From assembly GCA_017431585.1 (NCBI GenBank), contig JAFRKU010000009.1, forward strand, positions 1 to 13,220: a stretch of 13,220 bases of DNA, written 5' to 3'. This stretch comes from a bacterium (GTDB taxonomy: Bacteria; Patescibacteriota; Microgenomatia; UBA1400; PJMF01). The notes beneath the pieces were generated by a model. The model had not been told where the DNA came from. It saw only the letters and a list, made by a program, of their open reading frames with translations, and made no database searches. The position numbers and the translations under genes are program-made. Of this stretch, positions 6,773-12,029 are shown piece after piece (position 1 is the first letter of the stretch; every line of letters begins with the position of its first letter).

Positions 6773-8062
6773 ATGTCAGCTTTAAGCATTGAGACTAGAT
6801 TTTGCCACGAATGGGTGAGTAGTGAGGCGCTAGAAAAATTGTCCGGCGAACTCCAACGGGCGCACACTCTGATCCGCGACAAAACTGGTGCCGGCAACGA
6901 TTTTTTGGGTTGGGTTGATTTGCCCGCCGATTATCCGGCCGATCAATTGGCCCTCATCAAAGAGTGCGCCGCGCGCATCAAAAAACAAGCTCAAGTTTTA
7001 GTCGTCATCGGCATCGGCGGTTCACATTTAGGCGGCGAAGCCGGTTTGCAATTTTGCCGCGGCCAAAATTACAATGCTCTAGCCACCGATACACCCGAAA
7101 TCTACTTCGTCGGTCACAATTTGTCCGCCAGCGCTTGGCAAGAAGTCGCCCGCATCATCGGCCAGCGCGATTTTGCCATCAATGTCATTTCCAAATCTGG
7201 CACCACACTGGAGCCGGCGCTCTGTTTCGGCTATTTCCAAGACTTAGCCCAAAAGAAATATGGCACCACCGCTGCCGAGCACATTTACGTCACCACCGAC
7301 AAAGCCAGCGGTCTCATGAAACAGCAAGCCGACGAGCGCGGCTGGACCACGCTTGTCGTCCCCGATGATATCGGCGGGCGCTACAGCGCTTTCTCGCCCG
7401 TGGGCGCGCTGGTCTGGGAAGTGGCGGGCATCAGTTTGGACACCGTCCTAGCCGGGGCCAATCAAGCCCGCCAGGATCTCGCTGACATGTCGCTAGCTAA
7501 TCCGACTTGGGTCTACGCCGGCACCCGTTTCCTGCTCGGCCAGCAAGGCAAAGTCATGGAACTGTACGCCTCCTACGAACCCCGCTTGAGCCTCCTCGGG
7601 CGCTGGTGGCAACAACTTTTCGGCGAATCCGAAGGCAAAGACGGTCGCGGCCTCTATCCAGCCACTATCGATTTAACCCAAGACCTCCACTCACTGGGCC
7701 AATACATCCAGCAAGGCCAAAGACTGATGCTGGAAACCACTCTCGCCCTGGAGCAACCGGTTGCCGACCAAACTATCGTCCTCGATCCGCTCGCCGCCGC
7801 CAAGTGGCCGTATTTGCACGACCAAACTATCAGTTTTGTCAATGATCACGCCATGCGCGCTACCATCGCCGCCCACGCCGCTGGCGGTGTGCCTAATATC
7901 CTCCTCACCCTTGCGCGCGCCGACGAGTGGCATCTCGGCTACATCATGTACTTTTTCGAGCTCGCTTGCGCCCTGAGCGCTTACTTGCTCGGCGTCAACC
8001 CCTTCGATCAACCGGGTGTCAACGCCTACAAAGATCGGATGATGCAATCTTTAGCTGGCTAA
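6773..8062 (+). CDS. pgi: Glucose-6-phosphate isomerase
   Basis: Interconverts glucose 6-phosphate and fructose 6-phosphate. The 429-residue length matches the short bacterial form (about 440-450). Motifs in order: VVIGIGGSHLGGEAG (77-91) and VISKSGTTLEP, which bind the sugar phosphate; DIGGRYSAFSPVGAL, PGI signature 1; LFGESEGKDGRGL with the catalytic-glutamate region; and LGVNPFDQPGVNAYK near the end, PGI signature 2. An upstream in-frame ATG at 6752 overlaps the tpi stop (ATGA) but has no ribosome site. The ATG at 6773 has AAAGG at 6764-6768 and was chosen; the difference is seven residues. It ends the operon before a strong terminator. Together with tpi it suggests sugar processing through glycolysis. 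Confidence 0.96.
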   Translation: MSALSIETRFCHEWVSSEALEKLSGELQRAHTLIRDKTGAGNDFLGWVDLPADYPADQLALIKECAARIKKQAQVLVVIGIGGSHLGGEAGLQFCRGQNYNALATDTPEIYFVGHNLSASAWQEVARIIGQRDFAINVISKSGTTLEPALCFGYFQDLAQKKYGTTAAEHIYVTTDKASGLMKQQADERGWTTLVVPDDIGGRYSAFSPVGALVWEVAGISLDTVLAGANQARQDLADMSLANPTWVYAGTRFLLGQQGKVMELYASYEPRLSLLGRWWQQLFGESEGKDGRGLYPATIDLTQDLHSLGQYIQQGQRLMLETTLALEQPVADQTIVLDPLAAAKWPYLHDQTISFVNDHAMRATIAAHAAGGVPNILLTLARADEWHLGYIMYFFELACALSAYLLGVNPFDQPGVNAYKDRMMQSLAG

Positions 8063-8086
8063 TCGCCGTTCATTATCCGGCTTTTC

Positions 8087-8118
8087 AAACCCTATACTAT
8101 ATATAGTATAGGGTTTTT
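8087..8118 (+). terminator. Rho-independent terminator after pgi
   Basis: Positions 8087-8116 are a perfect 30-bp palindrome: AAACCCTATACTATA and its exact reverse complement. It ends in TTTTT at 8114-8118. The hairpin starts 25 nt after the pgi stop. The A-rich 5' side makes it potentially active on both strands. Confidence 0.9.
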
Positions 8119-8204
8119 GTTATCACTTCTAGTCGTCGCCAGCTCTGCTTGCCAATTTTGTACACATTTTATACACACACTTTAGGCCGCTCTTTTTGCT
8201 TAAC

Positions 8205-8253
8205 AAAAAAAACACTGCGGTTCCCATTGATAAATCAAGGAAAATCGCAGTGT
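8205..8253 (-). terminator. Rho-independent terminator, minus strand
   Basis: ACACTGCG (8212-8219) pairs with CGCAGTGT (8246-8253). Inside, TTCC/GGAA and TTGAT/ATCAA extend the hairpin with small bulges. On the minus strand the stem is followed by eight T (8205-8212), a classic intrinsic terminator for leftward transcription from the DUF4258-like gene or from a local promoter. Confidence 0.8.
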
Positions 8254-8271
8254 GTTTGTCCTCACCGGGCA
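8205..8271 (-). ncRNA. Candidate small RNA of about 67 nt ending in a terminator hairpin
   Basis: On the minus strand TTGTAA (8300-8305), a 16-bp spacer and TATGAT (8278-8283) form a plausible promoter. A start near 8271 would give a transcript of about 67 nt, beginning TTGCCCGGTGAGGACAAAC and ending at the T8 run of the hairpin. I do not recognise an RNA family. The hairpin may instead only terminate the DUF4258-like gene upstream, whose stop is about 160 nt away. Confidence 0.28.
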
Positions 8272-8414
8272 AGATGTATCATAACTCATTTTTTTCAAAT
8301 TACAAGCAGCAAAAAGCATTGGTTTGTTAATCAATAACAACGTTTAGTCAGGATGAAAAAAATTCTTATCAGTCTAAATAATTCAAGCACTTTTTGCAAA
8401 AATCGCTGCGCCCG

Positions 8415-8765
8415 TTACCGGCGGCGACGGACATGCTTTTGGGCAAACAACCACTTCCACACCCAATAGATGAAACGGAAAGGCAAAGTGATAAACAGCC
8501 ACAAATAATCCGGCGGATCTTGCTCGCCGTGCACCCAGGCAGACACCACCAAAATTGCGTGTTGATCGGCCTTATACGACCCGATCACATTGTACACCCG
8601 CGCCCCCATCCGCTTGATGTATTTAGTTTGTCCCTCCGCTTCCCGGATGACTCGATCCGGCTGGCGAATAGTTTGCTCGATGCTCGTTTTGTTCAAACCC
8701 CGCAAGCCAATCCGGTAATGCGCATGATTGGAATAAATGATCCTCGGCTTGCCTGTTTTTTTCAT
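8415..8765 (-). CDS. DUF4258-like small protein with C-terminal membrane segment
   Basis: A 116-residue protein. Residues 10-75 resemble DUF4258: a His near the start (NHAHYR, 13-18), RGLN (22-25), a helix ending QPDRVI, then KYIKR and strands YNVIGSY and AILVVSAWV. DUF4258 is related to small RNase-fold toxins, but many members have no demonstrated activity. Residues 86-108 (YLWLFITLPFRFIYWVWKW) are strongly hydrophobic and aromatic and look like one membrane helix, followed by a basic tail VRRRR. That combination is odd for a soluble nuclease. No antitoxin-like partner is adjacent. Promoter is leaderless: TATAAT lies 6 nt before the ATG. The domain assignment is from pattern alone. Confidence 0.6.
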   Translation of the reverse strand: MKKTGKPRIIYSNHAHYRIGLRGLNKTSIEQTIRQPDRVIREAEGQTKYIKRMGARVYNVIGSYKADQHAILVVSAWVHGEQDPPDYLWLFITLPFRFIYWVWKWLFAQKHVRRRR

Positions 8766-8771
8766 ACCTCT

Positions 8772-8777
8772 ATTATA
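8772..8777 (-). promoter_or_regulatory. -10 box of the DUF4258-like gene, leaderless
   Basis: TATAAT on the minus strand, then 6 nt (AGAGGT) and the ATG at 8765. It has no TGn extension (GGG instead). The GAGGT inside the gap is too close to the ATG to act as a normal ribosome site. It is only 13 bp from the ybaB -10 box on the other strand. Confidence 0.7.
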
Positions 8778-8787
8778 CCCTAAATCG

Positions 8788-8796
8788 TGATATAAT
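8788..8796 (+). promoter_or_regulatory. Extended -10 promoter of ybaB-rdgB, with leader
   Basis: TGA-TATAAT ends 34 nt before the ybaB ATG, predicting a 5' leader of about 28 nt. AAAGGA at 8821-8826 is the ribosome site, 4 nt from the ATG. Confidence 0.7.
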
Positions 8797-8830
8797 ACAC
8801 CCAGAGACTTTAAATTAAAGAAAGGAACCC

Positions 8831-9133
8831 ATGAATATTTTTCAGCAAGCCGGCGACGTCATGAAATTGCGCAAGCAAGCCTTAGAAATCCAAAAGCAAC
8901 TCGCTGCCCAAGAAACCATCGTCGAAGAAAACGGTATTCGCGTCATTATCAGCGGTGATCAAAAAATTAAAGAATTTAGTGTCGAAGGCGTTATGAGCCA
9001 AGATGCGGTCAATGCCCTCAATAAAGCCATCAAACAATCCCAAGAAGCCGCCGCTAAATCCATGCAACAAATGGGCAGTCTCAATGACTTGCTCGGCTCG
9101 CTCGTCCAACAAAACTCTGCCAAAAAATCATGA
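8831..9133 (+). CDS. YbaB/EbfC family nucleoid-associated protein
   Basis: A 100-residue member of the YbaB/EbfC DNA-binding family, small homodimers that coat the chromosome and often sit near dnaX and recR. The long N-terminal helix (about residues 1-29, MKLRKQALEIQKQLA) precedes a three-stranded segment (VEENGIRVIISGDQKIKEFSVEG, with the strand order typical of the family). A C-terminal helix with AINKAI-like ALNKAIKQSQEAAAKSMQQM follows. In many bacteria the gene lies directly after dnaX; here dnaX is 3 kb away on the same strand with its own promoter. Its stop overlaps the rdgB start as ATGA, so the two are translated together. It has its own leadered promoter. Confidence 0.9.
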   Translation: MNIFQQAGDVMKLRKQALEIQKQLAAQETIVEENGIRVIISGDQKIKEFSVEGVMSQDAVNALNKAIKQSQEAAAKSMQQMGSLNDLLGSLVQQNSAKKS

Positions 9134-9726
9134 CCATTTTATTTGCCACCAACAACGCTCACAAATTAAGCGAAGTGCGCACCCTTTTGGCCGAGTTTGG
9201 CTTGCATGATCAAATTATCACTCCCGGCCAATTGCCAGTCGCCCCGGACCATGAACCCGAAGAAACAGGCGACACCTACGCCGCCAACGCCGCCCTCAAA
9301 GTCAATTTTTTAAGCTCCTATTATGACGGCTGGATCATGTCCGACGATTCTGGTATCGACGTGGCCGCCTTGCCTGGGCTTTTGGGCGTCCATTCCAAAC
9401 GTTGGCACCCGGGCACCGACGCCGACCGCTGCCAAGCGCTGCTCGCCAAACTAGCCACCGCCACCAACCGGGACGCCAGTTACACTTGCGTCTGTTGCCT
9501 GCGCGAACCCACTGGCCGCGTTCACACTTTCACCGGCGTGCTGCCGGGCACCATCGCCCCCACCTGCCGCGGCCAGGCTGGCTTTGGCTACGATCCGCTT
9601 TTTATCCCCACCGGCTACAACCAGACTTTAGGCGAACTCGGCCAAGACGTCAAAAACCAGCTCTCCCACCGCCGCCGCGCCTTCCAAGCTCTCGCCAAAT
9701 GGCGCCGCGCCCACCCCAGCGTTTGA
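9130..9726 (+). CDS. rdgB: XTP/dITP diphosphatase, RdgB/HAM1 family
   Basis: House-cleaning enzyme that hydrolyses non-canonical purine triphosphates (dITP, XTP) to monophosphate and pyrophosphate. The 198-residue length matches the family. Motifs in order: FATNNAHKLSEV (5-16) with the triphosphate-binding TNN and K12; the acidic EPEETGDTY (42-50); SDDSGIDVAALPG (71-83) with the metal-binding D72; GFGYDPLFIP (151-160); and QLSHRRRAFQAL (177-188) with the base-binding SHR. The ATG overlaps the ybaB stop by 4 nt and has no ribosome site of its own. The stop codon at 9724-9726 lies inside the -35 of the next promoter. Confidence 0.95.
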   Translation: MTILFATNNAHKLSEVRTLLAEFGLHDQIITPGQLPVAPDHEPEETGDTYAANAALKVNFLSSYYDGWIMSDDSGIDVAALPGLLGVHSKRWHPGTDADRCQALLAKLATATNRDASYTCVCCLREPTGRVHTFTGVLPGTIAPTCRGQAGFGYDPLFIPTGYNQTLGELGQDVKNQLSHRRRAFQALAKWRRAHPSV

Positions 9727-9751
9727 CAAACGCGCCCCACAAGCGTACAAT
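9723..9751 (+). promoter_or_regulatory. Consensus promoter of the orphan membrane protein, leaderless
   Basis: TTGACA (9723-9728), a 17-bp spacer and TACAAT (9746-9751), then 6 nt (AATAGC) to the ATG at 9758. It is the only promoter in the window with a perfect -35, and it lacks the TGn extension. The -35 overlaps the rdgB stop codon. Confidence 0.85.
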
Positions 9752-9757
9752 AATAGC

Positions 9758-10552
9758 ATGACACAACAAGATACGCACACGAATCCCCAAGCCATGCCTT
9801 CAGCCGGCACCACGCCCCAGCCTGCCCGCTCCCCCCAGCCCATCTCTTCCCGCCGCGCTCTCACTTACGCTTGCTCTGGCACCGCCGCCCTCGTGGTCAT
9901 TTTAGTCGGCCTCTACTGGTGGCGCACTCGCCACCCCGCCTTCCGCCCCGACGAACCATACGTGGAGCACCCCAGCAGCCAACTGGGCGCAGACGGCGTT
10001 TTCGTGGATACCACCGTCACCCCCACCACCAGCACTGATATCGAGCTGGCCGCCGATGCCTTGCAAAACCAATTTTTCACCACGTGGCAAGTCGCTGACG
10101 AAGACACCAATCGCACTTTTATCAATTACCAAGCTTTAGGCACTTTTGGCGACCAGAATCAATACACTTGTTTGCTCGCCGACATCCGCACCTATCGGCT
10201 GGCCGACGGCATCGCTCACTTGTCTGCTAACTGGACCGGGGCTCTGCGCGTCACTATCAATCGCTCCACTGTCACCAACTTAATTCTCTTTGACCATCAA
10301 ACCGATCTAACCCAATTGCTACCCGCCCGGCTCATCGGCGATCTGCACAATGCCAATACCATCACCCTTGTGGCCGACAACATCGACCGCGCTCGCGCCA
10401 CTTTACAAGCCGAAGGCTACGATATTGACGAGCCCAGCAGCGTCGCTCCCGCCGCGCCTATCAATGATCAAACTCCCGCCACCCCCACACCGCCACCAAC
10501 CGCCACGCCCACTCCCTCACCCGCCGCCACCAACAGCGCTCGCCAAAAATAG
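9758..10552 (+). CDS. Single-pass membrane protein of unknown function
   Basis: A 264-residue protein that I do not recognise. Residues 1-33 are a Pro/Gln/Thr-rich hydrophilic tail ending in Arg-Arg. Residues 35-55 (LTYACSGTAALVVILVGLYWW) form one membrane helix, with no signal-peptidase site evident. Residues 85-220 look like a compact alpha/beta domain (ADALQNQFFTTWQV, YTCLLADIRTYRLADG, LRVTINRSTVTNLILF, NANTITLVADNIDRA). Residues 226-264 are a low-complexity Pro/Thr/Ala tail. With the Arg pair before the helix the N-terminus is probably inside and the domain outside. It has a leaderless promoter with the best -35 in the window. Its TAG lies inside a palindrome that is also the terminator. 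No neighbour suggests a role. Confidence 0.85.
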   Translation: MTQQDTHTNPQAMPSAGTTPQPARSPQPISSRRALTYACSGTAALVVILVGLYWWRTRHPAFRPDEPYVEHPSSQLGADGVFVDTTVTPTTSTDIELAADALQNQFFTTWQVADEDTNRTFINYQALGTFGDQNQYTCLLADIRTYRLADGIAHLSANWTGALRVTINRSTVTNLILFDHQTDLTQLLPARLIGDLHNANTITLVADNIDRARATLQAEGYDIDEPSSVAPAAPINDQTPATPTPPPTATPTPSPAATNSARQK

Positions 10553-10572
10553 TCGTTAACGACTATTTTTTA
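10545..10572 (+). terminator. Palindromic terminator containing the upstream stop codon
   Basis: Positions 10545-10570 are a perfect 26-bp palindrome with core TAGTCGTTAACGACTA (10550-10565), flanked by A5 and T5 (T7 in all on the + strand). The TAG of the upstream gene (10550-10552) is the first three bases of the core. Symmetric A/T flanks mean it could also stop minus-strand transcription from ruvC. Confidence 0.8.
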
Positions 10573-10578
10573 AGTTGT

Positions 10579-10595
10579 TAGGCGATTTCCGCCTA
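10579..10595. repeat. Small hairpin in the convergent gap
   Basis: TAGGCG-ATTTC-CGCCTA: a 6-bp stem with a 5-nt loop. There is no T-tract directly after it on either strand, so it is not a typical terminator on its own. Confidence 0.4.
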
Positions 10596-10635
10596 GAAAA
10601 ATCGGTTCGTGACTATTTTTGCTACCTGACACGAC

Positions 10636-10650
10636 AGTCGTTAACGACTA
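10636..10650 (-). repeat. Second copy of the palindrome, carrying the ruvC stop codon
   Basis: AGTCGTTAACGACT (10636-10649) matches the core of the palindrome at 10550-10565, 85 bp away centre to centre. The ruvC TAG (minus strand, 10650-10648) lies in it. The T5 tract is lacking on this copy. A partial third match, GACTATTTTT, lies at 10611-10620. The rest of the 95-bp gap (10553-10647) holds no gene. Confidence 0.85.
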
Positions 10651-11175
10651 TTTGCCCCATTGTGAACCATTGATTTTGGCTTGCAAACCCGCCGCCCCCG
10701 CGTGTGTCAGCAACACTGCCATTGCGTCATAAGTGTCATCAATCACTTTTGTCCCCGTGCGGCTCAAATAATCATCAAAATGTAGTTGTGTGCGCACCAT
10801 TTTGGCCACAGCCGCTTTGTCCGCCCGGCCAAAGCCCGTTACCGCTAGTTTTATTTGCGGCGGCGAGTACTCAAAAATCTCCACCCCGGAGCGAAGCAAA
10901 GCCGCCAACATCACGCCGCGAGCTTGCGCCACATTGATGACCGTGGTGTCATTGCGAAAATAAAACAGGCTTTCCAGTGCTGCCTGCTGGCAATGAAATT
11001 CGCCCACTAGCTGACTAATCTCCTCGTCAATTTGATGCAGCCGCTGGTAAATCGTTTGTTTTTTGTCCGTGGTAATCAGACCGAAAGACAATAAATTGAC
11101 ACGTCCGCCAGCCAAAGTTTGCCCGACAGCCCAGCCCAATCTGTCAAAACCCGGATCAATGCCTAAAACCAACAT
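10648..11175 (-). CDS. ruvC: Crossover junction endodeoxyribonuclease RuvC
   Basis: Holliday-junction resolvase that cuts symmetric strands, normally after RuvAB branch migration. The 175-residue length fits (E. coli 173). The four acidic metal ligands are present: D7 in LGIDPG, E68 in ALESLF, and D147 and D150 in DDTYDAMAVLLTH. F71, three residues after E68, matches the base-stacking Phe of the E. coli enzyme. GQARGV-like AQARGVMLAALL and SPPQIKLAVTGFGRADKAAV are typical. The frame is open to 11217, but the ATG at 11175 starts the family sequence and lies 1 nt after the mutM stop, so it is co-transcribed and probably translationally coupled with mutM. ruvA and ruvB are not in the window. Confidence 0.96.
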   Translation of the reverse strand: MLVLGIDPGFDRLGWAVGQTLAGGRVNLLSFGLITTDKKQTIYQRLHQIDEEISQLVGEFHCQQAALESLFYFRNDTTVINVAQARGVMLAALLRSGVEIFEYSPPQIKLAVTGFGRADKAAVAKMVRTQLHFDDYLSRTGTKVIDDTYDAMAVLLTHAGAAGLQAKINGSQWGK

Positions 11176-11176
11176 T

Positions 11177-11959
11177 TCATTTTTGACACACCGGACAAAA
11201 AACCGTCGAGCGGCCACCCAACTTCACCATGCTCAGTGTGCCGCCACAACGGCGGCACGCCTCGCCTTCCCGCCCATACACTTGTAAAAATTTTTCAAAA
11301 TTGCCGCCATTGCCATACGCATCCACGTACCGGCCGTCAAAGGTAGTTCCGCCATTGGCAATGGCGGCTGATAAAATCGCGCCGGCAGCAAAACAAATTT
11401 CCGCCGCGTAAATATTGCCAATGCCCGCCACCACTTTGTTGTCCAGCAGCACTTGTTTGATCGGCATTGACCGGCGCTGCAGCTGCTGGTAAAAGGCGTC
11501 CACGCCATGCCAGTCGTTGGCGTCCGGACCATACGCGGCCAAAATGTCCGCCAGCTGCGTCTCATTTACCACCCGCACCCAACCAAAAATCCGCTGGTCA
11601 TTGAAAAACAACTGCCCACCGCTATCCAAATCAAACATCACCCGCGTGTGCTTGCCCGGCAACTGCGCCAAAATGTCAGACGTCGGGTGTCCACCGCCCG
11701 CCAACGCTTGCTTATTTTTGTACAAAAGCTGGCCTGTCATTTTCAGATGCACCAGCAAATGTAAATCGTTATCTAAGTCAAAAATTATCAACTTCGCCCG
11801 GCGAGCAATTTTTACAATTTTTTTGTTCAAAATATCGTTTTTCCGCTGTACATCGGGAAAACTTTTCGGATGCAAAATCGTAACTTTGGTGATGGTTTGC
11901 CCCTGTACTAACCCACGCAGCGAACGCACCACAGTTTCCACTTCCGGTAATTCTGGCAT
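11177..11959 (-). CDS. mutM: Formamidopyrimidine-DNA glycosylase (Fpg/MutM)
   Basis: Bifunctional base-excision repair enzyme that removes 8-oxoguanine and formamidopyrimidines and nicks the abasic site. The 260-residue protein starts MPELPEVE, where P2 is the Schiff-base nucleophile and E3 the acid. K56 (RRAKLII) corresponds to the conserved Lys. HLKMTG (71-76) is the void-filling loop, usually HLGMTG. NDQRIFGW (120-127) and GIGNIYAAE (179-187) follow. The C-terminal zinc finger is complete: C235, C238, C255, C258, with R250 in GGRST. The frame runs up to 12010, but the ATG at 11959 gives the obligatory N-terminus and lies 6 nt from TATAAT. It heads the mutM-ruvC operon, divergent from dnaX. 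Confidence 0.97.
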   Translation of the reverse strand: MPELPEVETVVRSLRGLVQGQTITKVTILHPKSFPDVQRKNDILNKKIVKIARRAKLIIFDLDNDLHLLVHLKMTGQLLYKNKQALAGGGHPTSDILAQLPGKHTRVMFDLDSGGQLFFNDQRIFGWVRVVNETQLADILAAYGPDANDWHGVDAFYQQLQRRSMPIKQVLLDNKVVAGIGNIYAAEICFAAGAILSAAIANGGTTFDGRYVDAYGNGGNFEKFLQVYGREGEACRRCGGTLSMVKLGGRSTVFCPVCQK

Positions 11960-11965
11960 GAACCC

Positions 11966-11974
11966 ATTATAACA
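11966..11974 (-). promoter_or_regulatory. Extended -10 promoter of mutM-ruvC, leaderless
   Basis: TGT-TATAAT on the minus strand, 6 nt (GGGTTC), then the ATG at 11959. Because MutM must start with Met-Pro-Glu, the start is certain, which makes this the best-anchored leaderless case. Confidence 0.8.
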
Positions 11975-12014
11975 CGCCACCGCGCCAATTTGACCTCCAG
12001 TTTGCGCCACTTTG

Positions 12015-12023
12015 TGATATAAT
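12015..12023 (+). promoter_or_regulatory. Extended -10 promoter of dnaX, leaderless
   Basis: TGA-TATAAT, 6 nt (CAACCC), then the ATG at 12030. No Shine-Dalgarno. It is divergent from the mutM promoter with 46 bp between the -10 boxes. Confidence 0.78.
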
Positions 12024-12029
12024 CAACCC

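Larger units (their letters stand above)
8119..8414. other. Intergenic region, AT-richer, no convincing protein gene
   Basis: About 300 bp between two convergent genes. It is visibly richer in A/T than its surroundings. It contains the minus-strand hairpin at 8205-8253, a promoter-like sequence at 8278-8305 on the minus strand, a small inverted repeat (TTGTTA-ATCAA-TAACAA, about 8328-8344) and the palindrome TTTTTGCAAAAA (8391-8402). The only open frame of note (8149-8337, +) has no ribosome site and no recognisable sequence. Confidence 0.6.

Noticed and set aside
8149..8337. 62-codon open frame in the AT-rich gap
   Set aside because: No ribosome site or leaderless promoter, it reads through the terminator hairpin, and the sequence is unlike any family I know.
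8391..8402. Palindrome TTTTTGCAAAAA
   Set aside because: Short, AT-only arms with two G/C bases; likely chance in an AT-rich gap and not a terminator.
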